A stretch of DNA of 64,000 bases from a cf. Phormidesmis sp. LEGE 11477. Lineage in GTDB: Bacteria > Cyanobacteriota > Cyanobacteriia > Phormidesmidales > Phormidesmidaceae. Location: positions 37,768 to 101,767 of the forward strand of contig NZ_JADEXO010000008.1 of NCBI RefSeq assembly GCF_015207105.1. The letters run 5' to 3'. The first letter of the stretch is position 1, and the number at the start of each line of letters is the position of its first letter. A program made the position numbers and the translations under genes. This document shows positions 43,044 to 52,387 of this stretch, one piece after another. Under the pieces are notes generated by a model that was not told where the DNA came from, made no database searches, and worked only from the letters and a program-made list of their open reading frames with translations.

Positions 43044-44444
43044 CTAGTCGGTTTTCTTTCTCGCAATTCCAGCAGATTGAGCAACTTTTTGTACAGCAGA
43101 TGAAACAGCGGGTGCAACTCTAGAATCGAAGACAGAAGGCATGATGTTGTTCGGCGATAGCTCTTGATCGGGGACTAGAGAGGCGATCGCACCCGCCGCC
43201 GCCAAAAACATCTCTGTTGTAATTTCCTTGGCCCGGCAGTCTACCGCCCCACGAATTACCCCCGGAAATGCCAGTACATTGTTGATCTGATTCGGATAGT
43301 CGCTGCGTCCGGTTGCCACAACTGCAACAATCTCTTTGATTAGCTCTGGCTGAATTTCAGGAATTGGATTGGCCATCGCAAATACGATCGGATCAGCCGC
43401 CATCGACTTCACCATCTCGACAGTAACCACGCCTGGCGCACTGACCCCCATAAAGACGTCTGCGCCCTGCATGGCGTCGGCTAGGCCGCCGGAGTGCGAA
43501 ACTGCGAATTCTTTTTTGGCCTCGGTTAGATCGGTGCGATCGCCTCCAATAATCCCCTTAGAATCACAAATAATCAAATCTTTCAGACCAGCTTGCCTGA
43601 ACAGCCGACCCATCGACAGCCCCGCTGCCCCCGCGCCATTAATCACCAAGCGAATCTCACCGATCTGCTTTTTCACCAGCTTCAGCGCATTGATCAGCGC
43701 CGCCAAACTCACAATCGCCGTCCCGTGCTGATCGTCATGAAAAATCGGAATGTCTAAGTCTGCCTGCAGTCGTCTCTCGATCTCAAAGCAGCGCGGCGCA
43801 CTAATATCTTCTAAATTCACTGCTCCAAACACAGGCGCAATTCGCTTGACAGTTTCAATGATTTCCTCGGTATCTTGCGTATCTAGGCAAATTGGAAAGG
43901 CATCTAAACCAGAGAATTCTTTGAACAGCATCGCCTTACCTTCCATCACAGGCATTGAGCCTTCAGCGCCCAAGTTACCAAGCCCTAGCACAGCGCTGCC
44001 ATCACTGACAATCGCCACCGTATTTCCTTTGATGGTGTAGTCGTAGACACTTTCAGGGTTGTCGGCAATCTCTACACACACCCGCCCTACTCCTGGGGTA
44101 TAGGCCATTGCCAGATCGTCTTGCTCACGCAGCGGAACTTTGGCTTCAACCCTTAGCTTGCCACCTCTGTGCAGAGCAAAGGTGCGATCATAGGCGTCTA
44201 GCACCTCAATATCACTGAGTGATCGCACCGCCTGCTCAATCTCAGCCGCCGCCGCCGTCCCCGAGGCATCTGCTGACACATCGCGCACCGTGTATTTGCG
44301 ACTTTTTTCTACAATGTCAATATTGCCTAGACTGCCGCCTGCTTGTGCGATCGCCTCGATTACCCTGGTCAGCGCCCCTACTTGATTTGGCAGCTTAATA
44401 CGGAGCGTCAAACTATAGCTAGGATTTGGCGTCAAACTGACCAT
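43044..44444 (-). CDS. NAD(P)-dependent malic enzyme with an N-terminal ACT domain
   Basis: Oxidative decarboxylation of malate to pyruvate and CO2. The first 85 residues form an ACT-type regulatory domain (YSLTLRIKLPNQVGALTRVIEAIAQAGG), followed by the malic enzyme N-terminal part (REQDDLAMAYTPGVGRVC, SDGSAVLGLGNLGAEGSMPVMEGKAMLFK, CLDTQD) and the NAD-binding part (IPIFHDDQHGTAI with the metal ligands, RLVINGAGAAGLSMG, ANPIPEIQPELI). Total 466 residues, the usual size of cyanobacterial Me with ACT. The ACT domain suggests allosteric control by an unknown small molecule. Confidence 0.92.
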   Translation of the reverse strand: MVSLTPNPSYSLTLRIKLPNQVGALTRVIEAIAQAGGSLGNIDIVEKSRKYTVRDVSADASGTAAAAEIEQAVRSLSDIEVLDAYDRTFALHRGGKLRVEAKVPLREQDDLAMAYTPGVGRVCVEIADNPESVYDYTIKGNTVAIVSDGSAVLGLGNLGAEGSMPVMEGKAMLFKEFSGLDAFPICLDTQDTEEIIETVKRIAPVFGAVNLEDISAPRCFEIERRLQADLDIPIFHDDQHGTAIVSLAALINALKLVKKQIGEIRLVINGAGAAGLSMGRLFRQAGLKDLIICDSKGIIGGDRTDLTEAKKEFAVSHSGGLADAMQGADVFMGVSAPGVVTVEMVKSMAADPIVFAMANPIPEIQPELIKEIVAVVATGRSDYPNQINNVLAFPGVIRGAVDCRAKEITTEMFLAAAGAIASLVPDQELSPNNIMPSVFDSRVAPAVSSAVQKVAQSAGIARKKTD

Positions 44445-44613
44445 AAGTTAAAGGATGAAGTAGGAATATGAATGATGAGTAAAAGGGTATCTTGTCTGGG
44501 GGACTCTTACCTACACTACCGAGCAAGTAGGCACCGAAAAGTATAAAATCAACCCAAATCACTCGTCGAAACTCCATTCATCGTTAATCCTTCCTAATTC
44601 CTACTTCTCTTCC

Positions 44614-45345
44614 ATGCCTTCCCTCTACGCCGAAATCGACATCAATGCGCCCCAAAGTGTCGTTTGGGAAGCCCTCTTGCGTAAGGACCAGTGGCGCTAC
44701 TGGAATACCTTTTTGTACGACTGCGATCCGGGATTACGAATTGCTAGAGGTGGCGAAATTTTCCTGGCGATGCAGCGGCTAGAAGGCGATGAGGAAACCG
44801 AGTTTCAGCCGCTGATTACCATGGTGCGCCCCCCCTATATGATGCGCTGGGTCTCTACGATTCCAGGGCTGCGGAGCGAGCACATTTTTGAGCTGCGTGA
44901 AAATGTACCGGGTCGCACCCACTATATTCATCGCGAACTTTTCTCTGGCATCCTGTCCAAAGTCTTTTTGCCCTTTATTCGCCAGGACGAGAGACAAGGG
45001 CTGCGGCGCATGGCCCAGCAGCTAAAGATGTATGTGGAAAATTCTGTCTTAGGCGATCGCTATCCAAACCAAGATCCACGTAACCGGCCCTATTACGACG
45101 ATCGTCGCTACGGCAATCAGCCCTATAACCCGCCTCCTGACAGGGGTGGCTACGACCGAGGGTATCCGCGTCGCGATCCTGGCTATCCTGACCCCGGTTA
45201 TCGTGATCCCAACTATCCCGACTACGGTCGCCAAAACGACTATCCGCCAGACTACCCCAGAGAGTATCCCTCCGATTACCCACGTGATTACCCACGCGAC
45301 TACCCACCAGATTATCCACCCAGCTACGACCCGCGTCGCCGCTAG
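44614..45345 (+). CDS. SRPBCC-fold protein with a Pro/Asp/Tyr/Arg-rich repeat tail
   Basis: Residues 1-145 are a START/polyketide-cyclase-like (SRPBCC) domain: YAEIDINAPQSVVWEALLRKDQWRYWNTFLYDCDPG, LEGDEETEFQPLI, RPPYMMRWVSTIPGLRSEHIFELRE, HREFSGILS-type turn and a C-terminal helix RRMAQQLKMYVE. Residues about 150-243 are a low-complexity tail of Tyr-Pro-Asp-Arg units (DYPPDYPREYPSDYPRDYP). The domain binds a hydrophobic ligand in other members; the tail could drive phase separation, surface attachment or protein binding. It is divergent from malic enzyme and starts after heptamer-like sequence. Ligand unknown. Confidence 0.83.
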   Translation: MPSLYAEIDINAPQSVVWEALLRKDQWRYWNTFLYDCDPGLRIARGGEIFLAMQRLEGDEETEFQPLITMVRPPYMMRWVSTIPGLRSEHIFELRENVPGRTHYIHRELFSGILSKVFLPFIRQDERQGLRRMAQQLKMYVENSVLGDRYPNQDPRNRPYYDDRRYGNQPYNPPPDRGGYDRGYPRRDPGYPDPGYRDPNYPDYGRQNDYPPDYPREYPSDYPRDYPRDYPPDYPPSYDPRRR

Positions 45346-45356
45346 TCATCTAGCCA

Positions 45357-46235
45357 TTAATCATCCACATCAAAAGCCGCACTCGGCTGAACTGGGCTAA
45401 AAGAAAGCTGATAGCGATAGAGTGCTACTGGCTGGCCTTTTGCCTTGAAGTAATCAGGGTCTTGCGGTGAAAGATAAATCGCCGTAATCTGATCGGCCAC
45501 AATTGGAAAATTCGCATCGCCGCGCTTGCGGTACACCGTGGTGTTTTCGACTTCGTTCAAGTACACCGTAGGCGTGCTGTCAGCAGAGAACCGCCCAGGA
45601 TTGCGAAAGAACTGCTGAAAAATCTCTGTGGTGGCAAAGGTTCCCAAATTTGGCGTCTCGACCTGTCGCCCTGTCACGGTAGAAACGAGCTGCTGATCAT
45701 CCTTTAGAAAAGTGACCTGCCGATTAGGATCGTCTGGATCTACCTTGACTGCCTTTACCCAGTCATCGCCCAAGTAAGCGCGGGCCAAGCTCAACCCGTT
45801 AAAAGCGCGATCAGAGACGATCTCAATATCCTCTTCATCAGCATCATCTAGAAAAGCAGGCAGAGAGCGACCTAGAAAGCTTCCCTTAGAAACTGCCTTC
45901 GGCACGAATCGAATGATGGCCGGAATCGCCTTGTGTAGAAACTGCCGATTGCCCTCGAATCCTGGCGTCACAATCTCAGGCGCTAGCGGCGCTTCCATCG
46001 CAATCAGCGTAGAACTCATCCGCCAGGTGCCAGCCATCCACTTCGGATAGACCAGATCGCCATCAGATACCTGCACAGTCGGCTTGCTAGTCCAGTCTGG
46101 AAAAGCCCGCTGACGCTCCGTCAAACTCTCCGCCGCCGCCCCGCCGCTACACATCAGCCACACAAACGCCAGCAGACCAAACCAAACCAAGTTACGTCGG
46201 ATACGCTTACGCAGCTCATGTCTGTTGGGATTCAT
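45357..46235 (-). CDS. Conserved exported protein of unknown function
   Basis: A 292-residue protein from ATG 46235; an ATG three codons upstream is possible. It has an arginine-rich start, a hydrophobic core (LVWFGLLAFVWLMCSGGAAAE) and a signal-peptidase site near AAA-ES. The mature part has FPDWTSKPTVQVSDGDLVYPKWMAGTWRMSSTLIAMEAPLAPEIVTPGF, then a beta-rich body with GTFATTEIFQQFFR and a final YRYQLSFSPV. Similar proteins occur in cyanobacteria and plastid-bearing plants as DUF6816-type proteins, though I am not sure of this naming. Probably lumenal or periplasmic. It converges with the SRPBCC gene, 11 bp apart. Confidence 0.7.
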   Translation of the reverse strand: MNPNRHELRKRIRRNLVWFGLLAFVWLMCSGGAAAESLTERQRAFPDWTSKPTVQVSDGDLVYPKWMAGTWRMSSTLIAMEAPLAPEIVTPGFEGNRQFLHKAIPAIIRFVPKAVSKGSFLGRSLPAFLDDADEEDIEIVSDRAFNGLSLARAYLGDDWVKAVKVDPDDPNRQVTFLKDDQQLVSTVTGRQVETPNLGTFATTEIFQQFFRNPGRFSADSTPTVYLNEVENTTVYRKRGDANFPIVADQITAIYLSPQDPDYFKAKGQPVALYRYQLSFSPVQPSAAFDVDD

Positions 46236-46367
46236 AGCGGACAAAGCAGCCTACAAGGGGCAGCTAGCAAGAGACTTAATATGGGCGCTTTTAGCTTAGC
46301 GCGTCAGTGCAATCGCTAGAATAGATACGAGTAAGCGTATATCGTATATATAGAAGACATCTGTAGT

Positions 46368-47033
46368 ATGAATTTGCTAAACGCAAGCAGTCTCAGCGTG
46401 GCCGAAGTTGAAAATCACCTGGGCTTTCAGGAAGTTGAAATCCTAGGTCGATATCTGGACGTTCTACCACTTGATAAATTATCGACTGCTGAACGAAAAG
46501 ATGTTGTCAAGATTGCAAAAGATTTTCGGCACTATCTCAAAGCTGGCAAGGTTAGTGAGGGACTTATTAAAGCGCTGACCATCTTTCCACTGCTCCGGTT
46601 GGCGGGTTTCTATAGCCATCCGGTTGAGCTGAAAGTAGAAGAAGATATCGCTCAGATTACAGTTGAAGATGATGACAAGGTTATCAAGGGCAGGTACGAC
46701 ATCTTGGCGATCAATCACGCTGCCAAAACAGAGGGCGTTCCACTATGGATCGTAGTTGCAGAAGCAAAAAACAGCGAAATCGCCTGTCGGTCTGGGCTGC
46801 CTCAGCTACTAACCTACGCATATCAGAGTCTGTCTGATCAAGGCTCTGTTTGGGGACTAGTGACTAACGGCCTTAACTACCAGTTTGTTTTGATGTATGG
46901 AGACAAGTCCCCTATGTACCAGATGTTCCCTCTGCTACATCTTCTTGATCCTACGCAGGCAGAACAGTTAGGTCAGATTCTGAAGGCGCTATGTGCGCTC
47001 AGAGTCCCAACTCCAAAATCAGCTGTCGCCTAA
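46368..47033 (+). CDS. PD-(D/E)XK nuclease-like protein
   Basis: A 221-residue protein with an N-terminal helical part (VEILGRYLDVLPLDKLSTAERKDVVKIAKDF) and a nuclease-type core: KGRYDILAIN with the Asp, then PLWIVVAEAKNSE with the E-x-K of PD-(D/E)XK enzymes, and a LPQLLTYAYQSL helix as in type I restriction HsdR-like and related orphan proteins. No helicase, methylase or specificity gene is near, so it is not part of a complete restriction system here. It overlaps the convergent gene at 47030 by 4 bp. Confidence 0.78.
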   Translation: MNLLNASSLSVAEVENHLGFQEVEILGRYLDVLPLDKLSTAERKDVVKIAKDFRHYLKAGKVSEGLIKALTIFPLLRLAGFYSHPVELKVEEDIAQITVEDDDKVIKGRYDILAINHAAKTEGVPLWIVVAEAKNSEIACRSGLPQLLTYAYQSLSDQGSVWGLVTNGLNYQFVLMYGDKSPMYQMFPLLHLLDPTQAEQLGQILKALCALRVPTPKSAVA

Positions 47034-47824
47034 CTCGCGGAGCGCTGATATCTAACGAGGGTGCTACGCATGAAGCTAGAGAAGCGATCGCACACCCCAG
47101 GCGTCAGATCGAGCGTAGCGGTGTTGCAAGCAAACGTTGCGCCTGTGCTAACGGCTGAAACGAAAGTCGTCTGTCTAGGTAGGGCGGCGGACAGTAAGCT
47201 AGCGAATTCTGTAGTATCGCCAGTGGAAAGGGCAGAGAACATTGCGGGAAAGTCAAACTCAGCAGCGCGGATAGCACCGACTACGTTGCCTAGCAGAACG
47301 GCTTTGCCGATACTACGCATGTATCCAGCTAGCCGAGCGGCGGCGAAAACAGCAGGCGAGAACTTAGCTGAAGCGATCTCAGCGGGTAGCTTGTTGAATT
47401 TAGGATTGTTCTTGAATTGAGCTTTTAACTGTGTTTTCAGTTCAGCATCGGCGAGATTAGAGAGCGTTGAAAGAGTACTTTCTTCGAGATCTAGCTGAAT
47501 CAAAGCATGTAGCGCTTGCTTTTCTTCTAGGCTAAAGTGGCTAGTTTCTGCAGCAATGAACTGGTCGATACTGAGATCAAACCCTGAATAGGAGAAGCTT
47601 TGATCGTTAGAACCTTGGGCCTTGTCAGAATAGGTGTCTGAATAAGCGTCTGATAAGACTGTAGAAGTAATTGGCTTTGTTTGGGCTAGGACAGGTAACG
47701 TCGTACTCACACCAAATAGCGCTAGCAATACAACAGACGATCTTCTTTGCCAGCTTCCCTGTAGAAAACTGGCTCGAAGCACTGTGTTGAGTCGTCCAAT
47801 AGCTTGCTTTCTATCTACAGTCAT
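47030..47824 (-). CDS. Secreted helical protein of unknown function
   Basis: A 264-residue protein with a signal peptide (hydrophobic VVLLALFGVSTTLPVLA, cleavage near AQT, about residue 48). It then has an Asp/Ser-rich stretch and helical segments LSIDQFIAAETSHFSLEEKQALHALIQLDLEESTLSTL. The two Cys residues near the C-terminus (CNTATLDLTPGVCDRF) may form a disulfide, consistent with export. I do not recognise a family. It is a convergent neighbour of the nuclease-like gene. Confidence 0.7.
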   Translation of the reverse strand: MTVDRKQAIGRLNTVLRASFLQGSWQRRSSVVLLALFGVSTTLPVLAQTKPITSTVLSDAYSDTYSDKAQGSNDQSFSYSGFDLSIDQFIAAETSHFSLEEKQALHALIQLDLEESTLSTLSNLADAELKTQLKAQFKNNPKFNKLPAEIASAKFSPAVFAAARLAGYMRSIGKAVLLGNVVGAIRAAEFDFPAMFSALSTGDTTEFASLLSAALPRQTTFVSAVSTGATFACNTATLDLTPGVCDRFSSFMRSTLVRYQRSAS

Positions 47825-48079
47825 CGAATTACCCCGCCAGTCATTTCGGTTTCCTTCCCTAGGGTAGAAGACTTACTCTATAGCGCATATCTTACAATGC
47901 CAGATATTCAGACTGTCTAAAAGTCAGCCTAATGCCGAAAGCCATGCAGCTAACATTCACGGGCTTGCATCTATAAAAGGCCAGCAGTTGGCAATGGTGC
48001 TAGTAACGGCAAGAGAGAGAAAGATTAGAAACCGGGACAAGGTTGAGGAAACGAAAGTTAGAAAAGTTGGGAAAAACAA

Positions 48080-48964
48080 ATGGAAAAAGGTCAGCTTAAA
48101 ACGGTTGCGCTATTGAGTCTATTGTCGGGCTTGCTCGTCGTCATTGGCTACGCGCTCTACGGTGGCACGGGTGCCTTGCTGGGTTTGGGTATTGCTGCTG
48201 TCACTAACTTTGGCTCGTGGTTCTACTCTGATCAAATCGCGCTAAAAGCTTACAATGCTCAGCCAGTCACTCGGGCACAGATGCCTGAAATCTATAGTAT
48301 GGTGGAACGCTTGGCGGCCAAAGCTGAGATTCCAATGCCTGGCGTGTACGTGGTTCCTGGTGAGGCCGCGAATGCGTTTGCTACCGGTCGCGACCCAGAG
48401 CATGCAGCAGTGGCTGTCACCCAAGGCATTGTCAAAGCACTGTCTCCAGAAGAGCTAGAAGGCGTGCTAGCCCATGAGCTAACCCACATTATCAATCGAG
48501 ATACGCTGACTCAGGCGGTGGCTGCAACGATTGGTGGGGCGATCGCATTTCTAGCTCAGATGCTTCAGTACAGTATGTTTTTCGGGGGAAGTCGCGATCG
48601 CGAAGGCAACGGCGCTAATCCAATCGCCCTGATAGCCACAATTTTCCTTGCGCCGATGGCCGCTACCGTCATTCAAATGGGCATTTCTCGCACCCGTGAA
48701 TATGCTGCCGACGCTGGCGCTGCTCAGCTCACTGGAAATCCGCGCGCGCTGGCCACCGCTCTAAAACGCCTAGAAGCCAGCGCTGAGCGCTTGCCAATGA
48801 ATGCCAATCCAGCCTTCGAGCCGCTGCTAATTATCAACGCCATTCCTCAGCAGATGATGCGTAGCCTGTTTTCTACTCATCCCTCTACCGATGATAGGGT
48901 TGCTCGCCTGCTAGAAATTGAACAGAGCCAGGGTATCCAAGGAACTCCTTCTGTCGGCTTCTGA
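48080..48964 (+). CDS. htpX: HtpX-type M48 zinc metalloprotease
   Basis: A membrane-bound M48 peptidase, 294 residues. Two N-terminal helices are followed by YNAQPVTRAQMPEIYSMVERLAAKAEIPMPGVYVV and NAFATGRDPEHAAVAVT, then the zinc site VLAHELTHIINRDT (HExxH type) with TREYAADAGAA supplying the third ligand (Glu), after another pair of helices. HtpX degrades or processes damaged membrane proteins. A 15-bp perfect terminator follows. Confidence 0.93.
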   Translation: MEKGQLKTVALLSLLSGLLVVIGYALYGGTGALLGLGIAAVTNFGSWFYSDQIALKAYNAQPVTRAQMPEIYSMVERLAAKAEIPMPGVYVVPGEAANAFATGRDPEHAAVAVTQGIVKALSPEELEGVLAHELTHIINRDTLTQAVAATIGGAIAFLAQMLQYSMFFGGSRDREGNGANPIALIATIFLAPMAATVIQMGISRTREYAADAGAAQLTGNPRALATALKRLEASAERLPMNANPAFEPLLIINAIPQQMMRSLFSTHPSTDDRVARLLEIEQSQGIQGTPSVGF

Positions 48965-49020
48965 TCTTAGCTGTCGGCTCTAACAGCGCCTACCTTCGAT
49001 AGGTTCAATCCATCCCCAAG

Positions 49021-49066
49021 ACATCGGGTCAGCAGCAGTCAGATACTGCTGACCCGATGTTTTTTT
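49021..49066 (+). terminator. Strong terminator after htpX
   Basis: A perfect 15-bp stem ACATCGGGTCAGCAG (49021-49035) with CTGCTGACCCGATGT (49046-49060) and a 10-nt loop, then T7. It lies 56 bp after the htpX stop. Confidence 0.92.
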
Positions 49067-49232
49067 GTCGGTAGATTAATTTCTTAATAGATATAGCGCC
49101 TTTGCCAAAAACACAGGCCCCTACCCTAAAATTACAAAACCTCTGACTTCAGCTTTACTGTGCCGTTGTCTGTCAGGCCATCGTCTGTGGCCCTGACAAG
49201 GCCAGTGGTTCGTGCCCTCTCTCTTTGCCCCA

Positions 49233-52200
49233 ATGGCTCAAGTTCTCGGCGCTCTTCTAATCTTTACGCTCATTCCCTTGCTTGGCGCTCTGCCGCTAAC
49301 GGGCTGGATTGTGCGTGTTTTCACTGGCAAAAGTCTCCGCCAGCTCGGCACAGGCAACGTCAGCGTTTCTGCCGCTTTCTATCACGGCGGCACCCTAGTA
49401 GGCGTTTTAGCTGTCTTAGCCGAAGCTTTTAAGGGAATCTTCTCTATTCTATTAGCCCGCTATTTTTTCGGCGATGACGCTGTTTGGCCGATTCTCTCGC
49501 TGATGTTTATTGTGATGGGCCGCTATTGGGGTAGCCAAGGGGCCGGGACAACTAACGTTGCCTGGGGATTTTTTGCTTACGATCCGGTGGTGGCTGGACT
49601 GACCTTTTTGATTAGTTTCATCGGCTTTACGCTGCTACGAATGCGTGATCAAGGCAAACTGTTTGTGCTAGTGCTGATGCCTGTGCTGACAGCGTTGCGC
49701 CATCCTACCGACGGCATGCGAATCCTGATTGTGGCCTGCCTGTCCGGTTTAGTCGCCTGGATTTACAGCAAAATTCCCAACGATTTAGATCTAATTGCTG
49801 CCAATAGTGCTGGAGAATCTCGCCGAATGTTTCGTTTTTTTCAAGGCGATCGCGCCCTCCCAACTCTCAGCCAACCCCTAGAAGCCAGCAAGGTTGGCCC
49901 CAAAGCCGCCACGCTCTCCCAACTGCATGCCCTCGGCTATCCTGTTCCGCCTGGGTATGTCTTACCTGCTGGCGACGATCCTGCCGCTTTGATCAAAGCC
50001 GTCTTCCCTAACCCTAATCTCACTACCGCCAATTCCGCTGCTAGCGCCACAGCGCCCAATCTCACAGTCGGCAGCCGCCAAACTACGAAGGCCCAAGGCG
50101 TCACTGTCGTCGCCCGATCTTCTGCCACGGGTGAAGATAGCCTCAACGCCTCGGCGGCGGGTCAATATGTGTCTGTCACCGAAATCAATAGTCCTCAAGC
50201 GCTAGAGCGAGCCATCACCGTTTGTCTCAACGCTTACAATGCTCCTTCTGCTGTTCGCTACCGTCAAGATCGCAACCTACCAGAAGGCCATATGAATGTT
50301 CTGGTGCAGCCGCATATCTTCGGTACCTATTCTGGTGTTGCCTTTAGCCGTGATCCGGTGACGCACGTTGGCGATACCGTCGTTGTTGAAGCCTTACCGG
50401 GCGATGCTAGCCGAGTAGTCTCAGGTCAAATTACGCCTGAGCGCTATCAGGTCAACGTCGATGAGCTACCTGAAGATGCTGACTGGCAGCTTCCTGAGGA
50501 AACTACTCTACCCATAAAAGGTTACGGTCAAGTGCCTAACCGCCTGATTCAGGAGGTTGCCTACTTAGCCAGGCATCTAGAAAATAGCTTTCACGGCATT
50601 CCTCAAGATATTGAATGGACCTTCGATGGCCAGCAGCTATGGGTGTTGCAAAGTCGCCCGGTAACGACGCTGATACCGATTTGGACACGCAAGATTGCCG
50701 CCGAAGTGATTCCAGGTGCGATTCGTCCGCTGACCTGGTCTATCAATCGGCCACTCACCTGTGGTGTCTGGGGCGATCTGTTCACCACTGTGCTCAAGCG
50801 CCGCGCTAAAGGTATTGATTTTTCTCAGACTGCTACCTTGCACTATGCTCGGGCCTATTTCAACGCGACGCTACTCGGCGATATTTTCACCCGGATGGGC
50901 CTACCGCCCGATAGCCTAGAATTCCTCACCCGTGGGGCTAAGTTTCAACGTCCACCGCTGATGACGACCTTACAAAATCTTCCTGGACTGCTCAGACTAC
51001 TGGGTCAAGAGAACGGTCTGCCTGGGCAGTTTACCAAAGCTGATAGAGAAGCCTTTGCTCCTGCTTTAGCGCGCTGGCAAGACCAGCCAGTGGGTGAGCT
51101 GCCTGATTCTGCTGTAGTAGCCCGGATTGAAGAAATTCTAGCGCTGCTAAAGCAGGCCACCTACTACAATATTTTGGCTCCTTTGAGTGTGGCGCTAAGG
51201 CAGGCTATCTTGAAGGTTGATCTAGCAACATTAGATGGCAGTAAGAATCCTGAAGTGCGAGCGCTAGAAGAGATTGAGCAGATGGCAATGCAGATGCGAT
51301 CGCATCTCCCCGAACTAGGTCTCAAATCGCCAATCACTTCAGATCTGCAAACGCCTAACAACAGCGCCTCTTTATTCTCCGCGCTCGCTGAGCATCCAGA
51401 AGGTCACTACGTCTTCGATCAGCTCGATCGCTTCCTTGAGCGCTACGGCTACCTTAGCGAAGTCGCGACCGATATTGCCGTTCCCACCTGGCGCGAGTCT
51501 CCTCAGCCGGTGCGCGAACTGCTTACTCAGTACCTGCTCAACCCCGAAGCCAATCGGCGAGATGCCAACTTGGATGCGCGATCGCCAGACCCTCAGTCGG
51601 TAAAGGCTAAATCTAAGGCCAACTCTAGCTGGAAAACCAAGCAGGTTCAATCGCGTCTAGACTTAAAAGGTCGCGTCGCCGAAGTCTACGATCGCCTGCT
51701 AGCCACCCTACGTAGCTGCTTCGTCGAACTCGAAAGCCGCTGGCTGTCGACAGATTACCTAGAGTCTCAAGGCGATATCTTCTTTCTTACCTGGTCAGAC
51801 GTCCGCAGCCAGCTCAGTAACCCCGCGCCTGCCGCTGACCTTAGGCTCAAAATTCACATAGAAAAAATGCAGTGGGCAAGTCAGAAAGAGCAGCGGGTTC
51901 CCTACTTAATCTATGGTCAAGCTGCTGGCGTGCTGCCTCCAAGCCCTGAGCTAGGTACTGTCTCAGGTAGTGATGAAGTGCCAATATCGGCTAGCGTGCT
52001 CAAAGGCATTGGTGCTAGCGTCGGGCAAGCTGAAGGCATTGTTCATGTGGTGGAGACCCTGTCAGGCGATATCGCCAGCATTGACGCCCAAACTATCTTA
52101 GTTGTGCCTTATACCGACGCTGGCTGGTCGCCACTACTCGCTCGTATCGGTGGGCTAATTGCAGAAGTGGGCGGTCAGCTCTCCCACGGAGCCATTATTG

Positions 52201-52313
52201 CTAGAGAATATGGCATACCTGCCGTAATGAATGTGCATGATGCTACTCAAAAGCTCAGAACTGGGCAGCATGTTCGCATTGATGGTCAAAAGGGCACTGT
52301 AGAAGTCTTATAA
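49233..52313 (+). CDS. Fusion of a PlsY-like membrane domain to a PEP/pyruvate-dikinase-like module
   Basis: One chain of about 1026 residues (ATG 49233; GTG 49212 possible, and residue numbers below use that longer form). Residues 1-190 resemble the acyltransferase PlsY: GTGNVSVSAAFYHGG (46-60), EAFKG (71-75) and MGRYWGSQGAGTTNVAWG (102-119) match its three motifs, but the usual GH and lysines are altered, so activity is doubtful. Residues about 225-515 are a pyruvate-phosphate-dikinase ATP-binding domain (ARSSATGEDSLNASAAGQY, GVAFSRDPVT, IEWTFDGQQLWVLQSRPVT). A long helical middle (about 520-930) precedes a swivelling phosphohistidine domain with QLSHGAIIAREYGIPAV (His992). The chain stops there: no TIM barrel, an order like rifampin phosphotransferase. 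Substrate unknown. Confidence 0.8.
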   Translation: MAQVLGALLIFTLIPLLGALPLTGWIVRVFTGKSLRQLGTGNVSVSAAFYHGGTLVGVLAVLAEAFKGIFSILLARYFFGDDAVWPILSLMFIVMGRYWGSQGAGTTNVAWGFFAYDPVVAGLTFLISFIGFTLLRMRDQGKLFVLVLMPVLTALRHPTDGMRILIVACLSGLVAWIYSKIPNDLDLIAANSAGESRRMFRFFQGDRALPTLSQPLEASKVGPKAATLSQLHALGYPVPPGYVLPAGDDPAALIKAVFPNPNLTTANSAASATAPNLTVGSRQTTKAQGVTVVARSSATGEDSLNASAAGQYVSVTEINSPQALERAITVCLNAYNAPSAVRYRQDRNLPEGHMNVLVQPHIFGTYSGVAFSRDPVTHVGDTVVVEALPGDASRVVSGQITPERYQVNVDELPEDADWQLPEETTLPIKGYGQVPNRLIQEVAYLARHLENSFHGIPQDIEWTFDGQQLWVLQSRPVTTLIPIWTRKIAAEVIPGAIRPLTWSINRPLTCGVWGDLFTTVLKRRAKGIDFSQTATLHYARAYFNATLLGDIFTRMGLPPDSLEFLTRGAKFQRPPLMTTLQNLPGLLRLLGQENGLPGQFTKADREAFAPALARWQDQPVGELPDSAVVARIEEILALLKQATYYNILAPLSVALRQAILKVDLATLDGSKNPEVRALEEIEQMAMQMRSHLPELGLKSPITSDLQTPNNSASLFSALAEHPEGHYVFDQLDRFLERYGYLSEVATDIAVPTWRESPQPVRELLTQYLLNPEANRRDANLDARSPDPQSVKAKSKANSSWKTKQVQSRLDLKGRVAEVYDRLLATLRSCFVELESRWLSTDYLESQGDIFFLTWSDVRSQLSNPAPAADLRLKIHIEKMQWASQKEQRVPYLIYGQAAGVLPPSPELGTVSGSDEVPISASVLKGIGASVGQAEGIVHVVETLSGDIASIDAQTILVVPYTDAGWSPLLARIGGLIAEVGGQLSHGAIIAREYGIPAVMNVHDATQKLRTGQHVRIDGQKGTVEVL

Positions 52314-52348
52314 GTAAAAATTCGTAAGTAGAAATTCGTGAGTAGAAC
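52311..52348 (+). repeat. Imperfect 14-bp tandem repeat after the fusion gene
   Basis: TAAGTAAAAATTCG, TAAGTAGAAATTCG and TGAGTAGAAC follow each other from the stop codon onwards. Function unknown; the array puts extra stops in the same frame. Confidence 0.55.
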
Positions 52349-52387
52349 GTTTACAGATAAAAATTTACCTATGTCTTCTCAGCCACG

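Noticed and set aside
44975..45349. Open frames opposite the repeat tail of the SRPBCC gene
   Set aside because: They arise from the low-complexity repeat; the plus frame joins the conserved domain without a break.
46368..47033. A restriction-modification locus
   Set aside because: No methyltransferase, specificity or helicase gene is adjacent, so only an orphan nuclease-like protein can be supported.
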